DNA from: Deltaproteobacteria bacterium UBA4427
GTDB lineage: Bacteria; Myxococcota_A; UBA9160; UBA4427
Direction: 5' to 3'
Length of the DNA stretch: 64,000 bases
NCBI GenBank assembly: GCA_002390675.1
Contig: DGPZ01000003.1
Span: forward strand, 334 to 64,333
Shown: piece by piece, positions 17,281-26,214 of the stretch
Numbering within the stretch: the first letter of the stretch is position 1
Layout: each line of letters begins with the position of its first letter
The notes under the pieces: model-generated
Told to the model about the DNA's origin: nothing
Databases searched by the model: none
The model's input: only the letters and a program-made list of their open reading frames with translations
Translations under genes and position numbers: made by a program

Positions 17281-19218
17281 TCAGGGCCGGCTAGCGGCGG
17301 CGTCGGCTTTCCAAAGCGCTCGTTCAAGCGCGGCCCGGTCAAGGGCGAGTCCCGCGTGGTGAAGCACCACTTCGAGACCGTGTGTGTCCGGGATCGGAGT
17401 ACCCGTATGGGATTGATCTCCATAGAGCAGCGCAATCACTGACGAGCCACTCTCGATCGGGCCGAGATAGACCTGTTTTGGGCTCTCTCCGCCGAAGCAA
17501 TCGAGCAAAGTGCGGTCAGCTTCCGTCACTGGGGCCGCCACTATGGGCTTCCCCGAATCGAGAACTTCGCGAATCCAGCCCTGTTTTAAGGTGGGGAGCG
17601 AGACCGGTACAGTCGGGCCGAGGGGGTCCACTTCGAGGCTTGGCAGACCGCGGCCGGAGATCGCGAAGATCTGATCCTCTCGAACGACGAGGATGGCTAC
17701 TCGGGCGAAGAGCTCCGAGGCGAAGTCGAGCACGACCGGCAGAACTTCACCGCGCGAGGATGCATCCTGCAGTTTCGCCGTTGCATCGCGCAATCCGCGC
17801 ATGCTGGCGGGCCCCGATGCTTTAGCCTTTGCTGCGACCTCGCCTTGATCGGTGAGGATCTCGAGCACCGTACGGCAGAGCACTTGGCTGGCCATGGCAA
17901 CCTCGGGCTGTTTTTTGCAGACAAGCAAACGGCGCGACGGACGTCGCAGTACACCGTTCAAGGCACTAGGCATTGCCGCCGGTGCGACGTCATCATGATC
18001 TCTCAAGCCGAGTACGATGATGCGAGGCGACTGCGCCTTCAGCCGCTTCACGAAATCGGAGAGGCCGTGGATTCCGGAGAGGGGATCGATCTGCGTTTCA
18101 GGGGACACGAGAACCAAGGGTGTCTCGCCGCGGATCAAGTACTGGCGAATACGACTAAGGCCCTGATCTGCCCGCTGAAACACATGAACCCGTGCAAATT
18201 TTTTTTCAATCGCGGATTTGACCCAATCCCCAACCGAGACATCCGGGTCGATCAAGACCACGGGCATTCGTCCCACGTTGTGCAACCTGCGTTCGGCGGC
18301 GGAAGTCGCTTTCGAAGAAGTTTCATGCGCAGCGACGGCGGGCGCAGCTGCAATGACTGGCTGGCCTAATACCGTACTAGCATATGGTTGAATAGCGAAA
18401 CTTTCTGCGGGGGCAGCCTCTACAAACAATCCCGCTTCACGAAGCGGCACTCGCTCTAGATCCGAATTGGACACTGACGTGACGAGGGATCTAGCCGCCG
18501 CAACATCGTCCAGCATCAGCTCGTCGGTGGCTGCCGCGCGCTCAATGACATTGGCGACCAAGGCACCCGTTGCCGTTTTCGGAGCATGCAGATCATCGTC
18601 ATCGCCTAGTCCGAAAAAGCCTTCGGAGTCATCGCCGAAGAGCGGATCCTCAAGGCTGGAGATCCCCGGATTCGTGATCGGGTCGGGATCCCATTCCTCG
18701 GCACCCGAGTCGTCGTCAACCGCGTCGCGCTCGCGCTCGTCCCGGAGGCGCAGGCCTTCCATGGCGAGGTATTGGGCGTTCATTCCTATTTCCAGCACCA
18801 GCTGCGGATCCTCAGGATCGAGTTCGTTTCGAACGTCGAAGCTGAAGTCGCCCGCAGGCCAGGTAAACATCTCTAGGATGGCCGCTTCAACTGTTCCATG
18901 AATCCATTCAACGATTTGGTCGCGACGGATCCCCGCATCATGCTCAAGGGCCTGTTCGACAGGAACGCCGAGATCCTGCGCAAGAGAGATAGAGGCGTCG
19001 TAGACAGCCGGGTCAATCACAGCTCGAGCAATGAGCATTTCCCGCAGGCTGTTCGGTTGCCCCTTAAGTCGCGCGGCATGAACCAAACCCGACCGAAATA
19101 CAATCCGGGCACAGCCCTGGTCGCTCGACAGTGCAAGCACTCCCGACTTTTGCGACAGACTGATGATCTGCAAGATGTCTCCGAGGCTCAAATCCTCGAG
19201 ATTGCCGACCAGGCTCAT
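17281..19218 (-). CDS. DUF4388 protein with pseudo-receiver and GAF domains
   Basis: Probably a signalling or regulatory protein; its function is not known. The ATG at 19218 follows GGAGGG by four bases and starts directly with the DUF4388 domain (MSLVGNLEDLSLGDILQIIS), so the longer frame to 19359 is rejected. The protein has 645 residues: DUF4388 at 1-160, an acidic linker with a phenylalanine/glycine patch near 200, and a receiver-like fold around 320-430 (MPVVLIDPDVSVGDWVKSAIE). Its phosphorylation site is not conserved. A C-terminal GAF-like domain covers about 490-640 (SELFARVAILVVREDQIFAI, KPIVAAPV, VIALLYGDQ). It lies upstream of the broken receiver cluster and may have worked with it. 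Confidence 0.78.
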   Translation of the reverse strand: MSLVGNLEDLSLGDILQIISLSQKSGVLALSSDQGCARIVFRSGLVHAARLKGQPNSLREMLIARAVIDPAVYDASISLAQDLGVPVEQALEHDAGIRRDQIVEWIHGTVEAAILEMFTWPAGDFSFDVRNELDPEDPQLVLEIGMNAQYLAMEGLRLRDERERDAVDDDSGAEEWDPDPITNPGISSLEDPLFGDDSEGFFGLGDDDDLHAPKTATGALVANVIERAAATDELMLDDVAAARSLVTSVSNSDLERVPLREAGLFVEAAPAESFAIQPYASTVLGQPVIAAAPAVAAHETSSKATSAAERRLHNVGRMPVVLIDPDVSVGDWVKSAIEKKFARVHVFQRADQGLSRIRQYLIRGETPLVLVSPETQIDPLSGIHGLSDFVKRLKAQSPRIIVLGLRDHDDVAPAAMPSALNGVLRRPSRRLLVCKKQPEVAMASQVLCRTVLEILTDQGEVAAKAKASGPASMRGLRDATAKLQDASSRGEVLPVVLDFASELFARVAILVVREDQIFAISGRGLPSLEVDPLGPTVPVSLPTLKQGWIREVLDSGKPIVAAPVTEADRTLLDCFGGESPKQVYLGPIESGSSVIALLYGDQSHTGTPIPDTHGLEVVLHHAGLALDRAALERALWKADAAASRP

Positions 19219-19514
19219 TGATCCCTCCGCGGCCCGCCCTCTTGGAGCGAACGGCGCGTGCGCATCACCGACTGCGCGAGGGCACACGTCCCCTCCCGCG
19301 TATCTTGAATCGGCGTCCCTGGGTGGGACTTGACCCGGACTCGCATCGCGGGAGATCACCTGAGGCTGGTCGCAGGAAAATCATCGCGATCGATGCTCGA
19401 ATGTCCAATCAGCTGCACACGCCCTGCGCATGCCTTACCGATTGGCTCCTTGTTCTCGCGTCGCCCGCGCGAGGTTTGCGCTTGGTCAGCGGTGCCGGCG
19501 AGATGCCAGGCAGA
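19219..19514. other. Intergenic region upstream of the DUF4388-GAF gene
   Basis: About 296 bases. The minus frame of the DUF4388 gene stays open for some way but without homology. I see no terminator with a U-tract after the M17-like gene and no clear promoter. Confidence 0.4.
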
Positions 19515-20132
19515 TCAGAAAGCGTCGAGGCTGGCTTCATCCGTTGTGACGGCGACACCTTCAAGTCCCGCCGCGCCGCAAGCGCTCTCGATCGCTCGGA
19601 ACACCCCAGCGACCTCCGCTCGCGGCACACAGACCTGCAATCGCATCGGACGCTCACATCCGGCCCACGCATCCGCAAGGCCGGCGACCAAAGCGGCCGC
19701 GTGTCGCGGTACATCATCAGATGCGATCCCGAGCGGAGTCAATACGACCTCCTGCAGTCTGAGCTTGCGACACCGATCGAGTGCGGAGCGAATCTCGTCG
19801 CTCGCGCGCAGCTGGTCGTAGGTTTGCCGATCGCCAAGGCCCAAGAGCATCAGGCGCGGGGCTCTAAGCGCACGACCACAGGCGATCAGCATCGCTTCGC
19901 CACTCGTACCGGACAGGTCGCCGTTTTCGATGCGCCGAGAAAGCCCGCCACAAAGGCGCCAATCTGCTCGGGCGGCCCCGCCCCGAAGAGGGCGTTCATC
20001 CGTAAAGAATCCAGCGACGGCGATTTCGCTATCGACGCGCTCGAGCGGTCGTGCAGTGAGTACGATCTCGACATGCGAAACCGCTCCGGCTTTGGGAGTC
20101 ATCTGCCCGGCTTCGCCCGCGGAAGAGTTCAT
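19515..20132 (-). CDS. Stand-alone M17 leucyl-aminopeptidase N-terminal domain protein
   Basis: The 205-residue protein matches only the N-terminal macro-like domain of M17 leucyl aminopeptidases. It has a VDSEIAVAGFFTDERPLRGGA strand region, LSRRIENGDLSGTSGEAMLI, then APRLMLLGLGDR. The metal-binding catalytic domain (NTDAEGRL motif) is absent and is not found nearby. ATG 20132 overlaps the nusB stop by 4 bases, so it is translated with nusB. The function is unknown; regulation, DNA or ADP-ribose binding are only possibilities, as PepA N-domains bind DNA in E. coli. The domain call is moderately sure. Confidence 0.7.
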   Translation of the reverse strand: MNSSAGEAGQMTPKAGAVSHVEIVLTARPLERVDSEIAVAGFFTDERPLRGGAARADWRLCGGLSRRIENGDLSGTSGEAMLIACGRALRAPRLMLLGLGDRQTYDQLRASDEIRSALDRCRKLRLQEVVLTPLGIASDDVPRHAAALVAGLADAWAGCERPMRLQVCVPRAEVAGVFRAIESACGAAGLEGVAVTTDEASLDAF

Positions 20133-20701
20133 CCCCCACGCACCTGTTTTGCGACGGCATCAAGAATGCCATTCACGAAAGCGGGAGAAGTATCACTTCC
20201 GAAACGTCGAGCGAGATCGACCGCTTCATCGATCACGATAGCGACCGGCGTTTCTGTGTCTCGGAGTTCAAAGGCCCCGAGACGCAGAACATTGCGATCG
20301 ACTGCGGCCATGCGCGAGACACGCCAATTCCTCGAATGCTGCCCAACGAGTTCGTCGAGAACTTCCGCGCGCCCGGCTACACCTACGACGAGCAATCGCG
20401 CAAAATCACTCGCGCTCTTTGGAACATCGAAATTCTCAGTCACACGATCGAAGGCGAGCCCGCTCGCTGCGATTGGATTTACTGGGGAAGCATCTACTGG
20501 CAAATCCAGCGATTCAGATTCGGGGAGCAGCGGATCGAAAGGCTTTGCCGCGCGAGACGCCGCAGCAACACGCGCTCCGGTCTCTCGCAAATCGATCGCG
20601 TAAAGGACCTGAAGCGCGACTTCGCGTCCACGATGTCGACCCCCAGCATCCTCTGCGTCCACCGCAGACTTCTTCTTTTGCGAGATGCCCGATTCGCTCA
20701 C
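20129..20701 (-). CDS. nusB: Transcription antitermination factor NusB
   Basis: Binds boxA RNA with S10 in rRNA antitermination. The 190-residue protein is longer than the usual 140 because of an insert of about 45 residues after REVALQVLYAIDLRETG (near residues 45-90, rich in Pro, Ser and Asp). Conserved blocks are HRGREVALQVLYAID, WRVSRMAAVDRNVLRLGAFEL, PVAIVIDEAVDLARRFG and FVNGILDAV. The N-terminal 20 residues are polar. The start at 20701 overlaps the ribH stop by 4 bases; ribH-nusB is a very common pair. Confidence 0.93.
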   Translation of the reverse strand: MSESGISQKKKSAVDAEDAGGRHRGREVALQVLYAIDLRETGARVAAASRAAKPFDPLLPESESLDLPVDASPVNPIAASGLAFDRVTENFDVPKSASDFARLLVVGVAGRAEVLDELVGQHSRNWRVSRMAAVDRNVLRLGAFELRDTETPVAIVIDEAVDLARRFGSDTSPAFVNGILDAVAKQVRGG

Positions 20702-21177
20702 GAAGCATTCGCCTCAGGCAGCCCGGCAAGCAGCCTCGCCATCTCGACCGCAGCGAGCGCGACCTCGCCGCCCTTATTGCCGTCGCTTCCACCCGCGCGC
20801 GCAAGCGCCTGATCAATATTGTCCGTAGTCAGAACGCCAAAGCCAACCGGCACGTCACTCTCTCTCATGATTTCCCGCACACCGTCGGTCACGCCGCGAC
20901 AAACGTATTCAAAATGGGGTGTACCGCCACGAATGACGGAGCCTAACGTGACGATCGCATCATACCGGCCGGACTCAGCCAGCCGCCTAGCGGCCTGCGG
21001 AATCTCAAACGCACCCGCAACCCAGAACAGAGTAAGATCTTCCGCCTTCGCCCCGTGCTCAAGCAAGGCATCCCGTGCCCCATCGATCAAGCGGATAGAA
21101 ATCAAGTGATTGAAGCGCGACACAACAAGTGCGACTCGCAATCCTGTCGCATCGATTGACGGCGTTATCGCCTTCAT
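20698..21177 (-). CDS. ribH: 6,7-dimethyl-8-ribityllumazine synthase
   Basis: Condenses 5-amino-6-ribitylaminouracil with dihydroxybutanone phosphate in the penultimate riboflavin step; forms icosahedral shells in many bacteria. The 159-residue protein has the usual length and blocks: VVSRFNHLISIRLIDGARDAL, VAGAFEIPQAARRLA, VTLGSVIRGGTPHFEYVCRG with the catalytic His, VPVGFGVLTTDN, and GNKGGEVALAAVEMARL. It starts at ATG 21177, overlapping the ribD stop by 4 bases. Riboflavin synthase (ribE) and ribBA, often between ribD and ribH, are not in this window. Confidence 0.96.
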   Translation of the reverse strand: MKAITPSIDATGLRVALVVSRFNHLISIRLIDGARDALLEHGAKAEDLTLFWVAGAFEIPQAARRLAESGRYDAIVTLGSVIRGGTPHFEYVCRGVTDGVREIMRESDVPVGFGVLTTDNIDQALARAGGSDGNKGGEVALAAVEMARLLAGLPEANAS

Positions 21178-22427
21178 GCCTTAGTTCCCTTTCGCCCTGC
21201 TGGGCGGGATATCTTACGTCGGCCGGAGCCTTCGGTCTTCGCATTTCGCCTAATAAGGCCATGTACATGAATATCCGGCCCAGCCTGGGTAAATCCATTT
21301 TTCCCTATTCCAGGGACAGCGAACTCAAGCGGCTCGATCACAACCGCTTCGCCGAGCGCATCTACAGCCAAGGGCCCGAGCCCCGAAAACCCCTCCGAAC
21401 CAATCAGCTTCGGCGCGAGCATCCAGTGTACCTCGTCCACGAGGTCCGCCCGAAGAAGGGCCGCAGCGAGTCCACCGCCGCCTTCAACTAAAAGCGTCGT
21501 CAACCCAGAGTCCGCCAATGCCGCCGCCATCTCAGGCAGGTCGAGCTTGCGATCTCGGCCCTTCCCGATCTCGATCACTGAGCCGGCGGTCTCTCGCATC
21601 TTCGCGATTCCCCGAGCCCCTGTGCCGCAGACGACCCAGGTCTTGGCCGAGGCGGGATCAGAAAAGAGCTGATGCGTTGCGGGCACCCTAAGGCGACTAT
21701 CCACCAGAATGCGGATCGGAGTTCGTAGGACCTTATCTCCCCTCCGAACAGTAAGGGAAGGATCGTCTGCCAGCGCCGTCCCAGAACCCACCATCACGGC
21801 GTCATAGGCATTTCGGAGGCGGTGCACTTTGGCGCGGGATTCGGAGCCAGTGATCCAGCGTGATTCGCCGGCGGCGGTGGCGATTCGGCCGTCGAGGGTA
21901 GTCGCGAGCTTGAGCGTGATCCAAGGGCGACCGCGCTCGATCACGGAGAGAAAGCCTCTATGGGTGTAGCGACATTCCTCTTCTAGGACGCCGGTCTCGA
22001 CTTGGATGCCGGCAGCGCGTAGCCGCTTGATGCCGCGGCCAGCGACCCGGGGATGTGGGTCGAGACAACCTACTGCAACGCTCGTGATTCCCGCTTCGAC
22101 CAAAGCGTCGGCGCAGGGCCCAGTTCGACCGCTAAAACTACAAGGCTCGAGAGTCGTCGCGATCGATGCGCCGCGGAGTGATCGGTCTCCGTGTCGCTTG
22201 CGTGAATTTTCCATCGCGACGATTTCGGCGTGCGGCCCGCCCGGCGGCTTAGTAGTTCCTCGGCCGAGGATCTCATCGCCGCGAAAGACGACCGCACCGA
22301 CACTCGGATTCGGGTACGTTCGTCCATCTCCCTTGCGTGCGGCAGACAGCGCGGTCTTCATCATCTTTTCGTCCCGGGCGCGTTCCGCAGCACCACGGCG
22401 AGAGCGCCCGGCGCTTGCGGGACTCAT
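21174..22427 (-). CDS. ribD: Bifunctional riboflavin deaminase/reductase RibD
   Basis: Carries out the second and third riboflavin steps, deamination and side-chain reduction. The 417-residue protein has an N-terminal deaminase domain with the zinc site in GGPHAEIVAM and LEPCSFSGRTGPCADAL, after the substrate motif TYPNPSVGAVV. The reductase domain follows (PWITLKLATTLDGRIATAAGES, WITGSESRAKVHRLRN, MVGSGTALADDPSLTVR, and LLVEGGGGLAAALLRADLVDE). The C-terminus has a short basic tail. The start at 22427 overlaps the nrdR stop by 4 bases. I see no FMN riboswitch upstream. Confidence 0.96.
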   Translation of the reverse strand: MSPASAGRSRRGAAERARDEKMMKTALSAARKGDGRTYPNPSVGAVVFRGDEILGRGTTKPPGGPHAEIVAMENSRKRHGDRSLRGASIATTLEPCSFSGRTGPCADALVEAGITSVAVGCLDPHPRVAGRGIKRLRAAGIQVETGVLEEECRYTHRGFLSVIERGRPWITLKLATTLDGRIATAAGESRWITGSESRAKVHRLRNAYDAVMVGSGTALADDPSLTVRRGDKVLRTPIRILVDSRLRVPATHQLFSDPASAKTWVVCGTGARGIAKMRETAGSVIEIGKGRDRKLDLPEMAAALADSGLTTLLVEGGGGLAAALLRADLVDEVHWMLAPKLIGSEGFSGLGPLAVDALGEAVVIEPLEFAVPGIGKNGFTQAGPDIHVHGLIRRNAKTEGSGRRKISRPAGRKGTKA

Positions 22428-22966
22428 CCTCGTGCCCGCAACGGTCGGACCTTGTCGTTCGGATCGTCCTGCCCCGATTCGTCACGCGAGGCATCTGCAG
22501 CATTTACGGCATCGGCGTGTGACTCGATCTCCGCGAAGAAGGCCTCGTAGTCACTCGGACTACTGAAATTCCGAAAGACCGAAGCAAACCTAACAGCAGC
22601 GAGTGCATCGATCTCGGATAGATCGTCCAGCACTCGGCGACCGATTAGTTCACTCGTGACCTCTCTATGCCCGGACTCTTGGAGTCCTCGCTCAACGCGG
22701 TCCACCAATCGCTCGACGGCCTCGGTCGACACCGGCCGCTTCACGCAAGCATGTTCTACACCGCGAAGAAGCTTCTTGCGATCGTATTCCTCTCGACGCT
22801 CATCATGTTTGATGATGCGCGGCAGTGTTTCTTCGATCCGCTCACGGGTCGTAAAGCGGCGACCACATTCGTCGCACTCCCGCCGTCGCCGGATCTCGGA
22901 TCCGTCGCGAGCCAGGCGCGAGTCTATGACGCGATTGCCGTCATCCGCGCAGAAGGGGCACTGCAC
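22424..22966 (-). CDS. nrdR: Transcriptional repressor NrdR
   Basis: Represses ribonucleotide reductase genes in response to ATP and dATP. The 180-residue protein has an N-terminal zinc ribbon (CPFC at 3-6 and CDEC near 34-37, with GRRFTTRER after it) and an ATP-cone (LPRIIKHDERREEYDRKKLLRGVEHAC region). The C-terminal 25 residues are an acidic tail beyond the usual 150-160. It starts 3 bases after glyA ends and overlaps ribD; glyA-nrdR-ribD is a common order. Confidence 0.96.
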   Translation of the reverse strand: MQCPFCADDGNRVIDSRLARDGSEIRRRRECDECGRRFTTRERIEETLPRIIKHDERREEYDRKKLLRGVEHACVKRPVSTEAVERLVDRVERGLQESGHREVTSELIGRRVLDDLSEIDALAAVRFASVFRNFSSPSDYEAFFAEIESHADAVNAADASRDESGQDDPNDKVRPLRARG

Positions 22967-22969
22967 GAC

Positions 22970-24241
22970 TCAGTCCGTCTCGTTCCAGCGCTCGGTATAG
23001 AGCGGGAATTGGCGGCATAGATCGGCCACTTCCCCGCGCACGCGAGCGAGGTTGTCGGCGTTCTCATGGTCTTCGAGCACACGACCGAGCAGGTCACCAA
23101 TCTGCACCATTTCAGCTTCACGCATCCCACGCGTGGTGACCGCGGGCGTTCCGATTCGGACCCCAGACGTCACCATCGGCTTGCGCGGATCGTAGGGAAT
23201 CATGTTCTTGTTGGCCGTTATGCCGGCTGCATCGAGCGAGATCTGGGCAGCCTTGCCCGTCACTTCACGCCCGACTAACGAAAGCAGAAAAAGATGGTTG
23301 TCTGTACCGCCGGAAACAACCTTAAATGCCTTGCTCTGTACCGTATCCGAAAGCGCCTTAGAGTTCGCAACGATCTGCTCACAGTAGGCTCGGAAGTCGG
23401 GAGAGGCCGCTTCTTTGAACGCAACAGCCTTGGCGGCAATCACGTGCATCAGAGGACCGCCCTGAAGACCGGGAAAGATCGCGCTGTTAAGCTTCTTCTT
23501 CCACGGTTCATCGCACAGAATCAAACCACCACGCGGGCCGCGCAGCGTTTTATGCGTCGTGGTCGCAACGATGTGCGCCTTGCCTACGGGACTGGGATGG
23601 ACACCAGAGGCAACTAGGCCTGCGATGTGAGCGATATCCGCAAATAGAACAGCGCCGACTTCATCCGCGATCGAACGGAACGCCTCAAAGTCGATCGTGC
23701 GCGAGTAGGCGGTCGCGCCGCACTGGATCATCTTTGGCGAATGCTGCTTCGCCAGGTCACGCACCTGGTCGTAGTTAATTCGCTCATCGTCCTCGGACAC
23801 GCCATACGGGACGATCGTGAAGTGCTTGCCTGAAAAGTTGACCGGGCTGCCATGTGTTAGATGGCCCCCATGATCGAGGTTCATGGCGAGAACCGTGTCG
23901 CCGCGCTTCAAGACCGCTTCGTAGACCGCTGCATTCGCTTGGCTCCCGGAATGGGGCTGAACGTTTGCGTGCTCAGATCCAAAAAGCGCCTTAGCCCGTT
24001 CGATTGCGAGGGTCTCGATTTCGTCGACCTCCTCGCAGCCACCGTAGTACCGCCGACCGGGATATCCCTCGGCGTACTTGTTCGTGAGCACGGAGCCCAC
24101 GGCCTCAAGGACGGCTTCGGAAACAAAATTCTCCGAGGCGATTAATTCGATCGATAGGCCCTGTCGTCGGCCTTCACGGCGAACGAATCGGGCAACGTCG
24201 GGGTCGGTCTGGTCGAGATGAGGGGTCACACTGTTCGGCAT
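22970..24241 (-). CDS. glyA: Serine hydroxymethyltransferase
   Basis: PLP enzyme that converts serine and tetrahydrofolate to glycine and 5,10-methylene-tetrahydrofolate. The 423-residue protein has the usual length. It shows LSIELIASENFVSEAVLEA near the start, YAEGYPGRRYYGGCE, the PLP pocket DIAHIAGLVASGVHPSP, and the PLP Lys in VATTTHKTLRGPRGG. RIGTPAVTTRGMREAEM is near the C-terminus. ATG 24241 begins the coupled glyA-nrdR-ribD-ribH-nusB-M17N run. Eight consecutive G on the plus strand (24302-24309, C on the coding strand) lie about 60 bases upstream. Confidence 0.97.
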   Translation of the reverse strand: MPNSVTPHLDQTDPDVARFVRREGRRQGLSIELIASENFVSEAVLEAVGSVLTNKYAEGYPGRRYYGGCEEVDEIETLAIERAKALFGSEHANVQPHSGSQANAAVYEAVLKRGDTVLAMNLDHGGHLTHGSPVNFSGKHFTIVPYGVSEDDERINYDQVRDLAKQHSPKMIQCGATAYSRTIDFEAFRSIADEVGAVLFADIAHIAGLVASGVHPSPVGKAHIVATTTHKTLRGPRGGLILCDEPWKKKLNSAIFPGLQGGPLMHVIAAKAVAFKEAASPDFRAYCEQIVANSKALSDTVQSKAFKVVSGGTDNHLFLLSLVGREVTGKAAQISLDAAGITANKNMIPYDPRKPMVTSGVRIGTPAVTTRGMREAEMVQIGDLLGRVLEDHENADNLARVRGEVADLCRQFPLYTERWNETD

Positions 24242-24537
24242 ATCGAAACCATGCTCCTCGCACGAGCCGCGCTGGGCGACTCGATTGGCATCCGGAGGTC
24301 TGGGGGGGGCGGGATTGGCTTTGAGGATAGCCCCGCTACGGCGCCGGGTCAGGCGTTCGAACGACGAAGATCACAACTACCTGATCGCTACGCTCAAAAT
24401 CGGAAATCCAGTCAAAAGGCTTTAGGAATCGCACCGGCAAGCTTTCTTGACCATCAGGTTCCCAATCGAAGAGGAACCGGGGCTCTTCCCGACTGCGCCT
24501 CAGCTACCTACGCCTCAGCAAAAGCGGAACGAGCCTA
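24242..24537. other. Intergenic region between acpP and glyA
   Basis: About 296 bases without a gene. No remnant of fabF, which often follows acpP, is seen. On the minus strand, after acpP, GGTTCC and GGAACC (about 24450-24473) can pair around a 9-base loop, but no U-tract follows. An eight-base C tract on the minus strand lies in the glyA leader. Confidence 0.4.
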
Positions 24538-24777
24538 CTACGCGTCTTCGACGCGCTCTTTCAGGTAACTGATGGCATCGTTGATCGTCTGCATCTTTTC
24601 AGCGTCGTCATCGGGAATCTCGATGTCGAAGGTCTCTTCTAGCGTCATCACGAGTTCGACGATATCGAGCGAATCGGCACCGAGATCATCGACAAACGAG
24701 GCGTTCACAACTGCTTCTTCTTTGGACACACCGAGCTGTTCAACGATCAGATCTGTGACACGTGCTTCCAGGGACAT
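24538..24777 (-). CDS. acpP: Acyl carrier protein
   Basis: Carries acyl chains on a phosphopantetheine arm in fatty acid synthesis. The ATG at 24777 with GGAGG nine bases upstream gives 79 residues; an upstream GTG or ATG reading adds six unneeded residues. The attachment Ser is S36 in DDLGADSLDIVEL. The protein is acidic and of usual size. It follows fabD by 126 bases on the same strand. fabG, commonly between fabD and acpP, and fabF after it are missing. Confidence 0.97.
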   Translation of the reverse strand: MSLEARVTDLIVEQLGVSKEEAVVNASFVDDLGADSLDIVELVMTLEETFDIEIPDDDAEKMQTINDAISYLKERVEDA

Positions 24778-24903
24778 GGAATGGGTCCTCCACAACTTCG
24801 TCCTGAATGATTAAAAGGCTAGCGCCAACCCCCCCGGCCGACGATGCCTATGGACCTCAGGTAGGGTCCGATTCGGATCACATTTGCCCTCACAAAGAGG
24901 CTT

Positions 24904-25884
24904 TCAGCTGGCGGATCCATTGAGCAACTCACGAACGTCATCGAGGTCCGCGAGAGAAGAGAAATTGGCACGTCGAACGCGCCGTTCGATCCGGGCGATC
25001 AGCCCGGACAATACACGGCCCGGTCCGACTTCAAGGAAGCCGTCCACGCCGAGAGATTTCATTTCTGTCACCATGTCATTAAATCGAACCGGTGCGGTCA
25101 CTTGCTCCACTAGGAGTGACTGAATTCGAGCAGCATCCTGATTTGGCTTCGCCTCGACATTGGTAATCACCGGAGGTTTCGCATTAGAGAACCTAAGCTT
25201 CGCCAGTTCGGGAGCCAGTTGCTTCGCTGCGGGTTCCATCAGTGCGCAGTGGAACGGAGCAGAAACCGGCAACGCCACGGTCTTCTTTGCTCCCAGCTCT
25301 TTCGCCTGCTCACATGCGGCTTCGACACCGGACTTTTCACCAGCAATCACGGTCTGCTGTGGTGAATTGTAATTTGCCGGCGTGACTACTTGGCCAGTTG
25401 CTTCTGCGGCCTTCAGACAAGCTTCGGCCACGACCTCGGGCGCCGAGCCGATAATCGCGGCCATCGCGCCCTGCCCTTCAGCTACCGCTTCCTGCATCAG
25501 CCGACCGCGCAGATTGACCGTGCGGACTGCATCTTCGAAGTCGAGCGCACCGGATGCAACCAAGGCCGAATACTCACCGAGGCTATGCCCGCCCACATAG
25601 GCGGGAGCGAGCACATCCGCTCCAACCGCTTCCTCTAGAGCTCGCAGCAGCGCAATGCTCGTCGTCAGAATGGCGGGCTGCTGGATCTCCGTCCTGCGCA
25701 GCTCATCCTCGGGCCCTTCGAAGCAAAGCGTCGAAAGCTTGGTCCCAAGCACGTCTAATAGCGACGCGTCCGCAGCGTCAAAGACGGCGCGTGCAGCCGA
25801 GGAAGACGCGTAGACGTCCTTCCCCATACCGACCTCTTGAGAGGCCTGTCCTGGAAAGAGGATTGCGAGAGTCATCGCGGTCAT
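24904..25884 (-). CDS. fabD: Malonyl-CoA:ACP transacylase
   Basis: Loads malonyl groups on ACP for chain elongation. From ATG 25884 the protein has 326 residues (MTAMTLAILFPGQASQ); ATG 25875 three codons later is equally possible, and the upstream open frame lies inside rpmF and is rejected. The nucleophile is S101 in GGHSLGEYSALVASG, the catalytic His is H212 in VSAPFHCALM, and the early FPGQ(A/G)SQ motif and late FLEVGPGRVLSGL are present. It starts about 20 bases after rpmF. plsX and fabH, normally between rpmF and fabD, are absent. Confidence 0.95.
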   Translation of the reverse strand: MTAMTLAILFPGQASQEVGMGKDVYASSSAARAVFDAADASLLDVLGTKLSTLCFEGPEDELRRTEIQQPAILTTSIALLRALEEAVGADVLAPAYVGGHSLGEYSALVASGALDFEDAVRTVNLRGRLMQEAVAEGQGAMAAIIGSAPEVVAEACLKAAEATGQVVTPANYNSPQQTVIAGEKSGVEAACEQAKELGAKKTVALPVSAPFHCALMEPAAKQLAPELAKLRFSNAKPPVITNVEAKPNQDAARIQSLLVEQVTAPVRFNDMVTEMKSLGVDGFLEVGPGRVLSGLIARIERRVRRANFSSLADLDDVRELLNGSAS

Positions 25885-25904
25885 CGAATAGTTCTGAACC
25901 TGCT

Positions 25905-26087
25905 CTATTCGCTGTCGACTTCGATGATCGTTCGCCCCTTGTAGGTGCCGCAGCTCCCACAAACGCGGTGCGGCACCTTAGGCGCGTCACACTGCGGGCA
26001 GGTGCTCGAAGGCGGTGTGGCTAGGTGATCGTGTGCACGCCGCTTGTCGCGTCGCGCCTTGGATGTCTTTTGCTTAGGTACGGCCAT
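25905..26087 (-). CDS. rpmF: Large ribosomal subunit protein bL32
   Basis: The 60-residue basic protein starts at ATG 26087 (MAVPKQKTSKARRDKRRAHD); seven further in-frame codons upstream are not needed. It is the zinc-binding form, with CPQC and CGSC pairs. A short hairpin CACCGG-CTCGA-CCGGTG lies about 20-35 bases before the start, in the leader. It sits downstream of DUF177, the usual order for this pair. Confidence 0.96.
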   Translation of the reverse strand: MAVPKQKTSKARRDKRRAHDHLATPPSSTCPQCDAPKVPHRVCGSCGTYKGRTIIEVDSE

Positions 26088-26214
26088 CGGATCGGGTTCC
26101 TGTCTCACCGGTCGAGCCGGTGTTTCCGTTCTGGGTTCGTTTGATTCACAAGAGACGGCTCATCGACCGCCTACATTGATATTAGTTTTAGATTTAGGCT
26201 TTCACGAAGCCGTC

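Noticed and set aside
19218..20603. Long plus-strand open frame of 461 codons
   Set aside because: It is antisense to the M17-domain gene and nusB, shows no domain, and the minus-strand genes are clear.
22424..22600. FMN riboswitch upstream of ribD
   Set aside because: ribD is coupled to nrdR and the conserved RFN sequence blocks are not seen.
24302..24309. Phase-variable G tract upstream of glyA
   Set aside because: Only eight bases, and glyA is a housekeeping gene unlikely to be switched off; no second sign.
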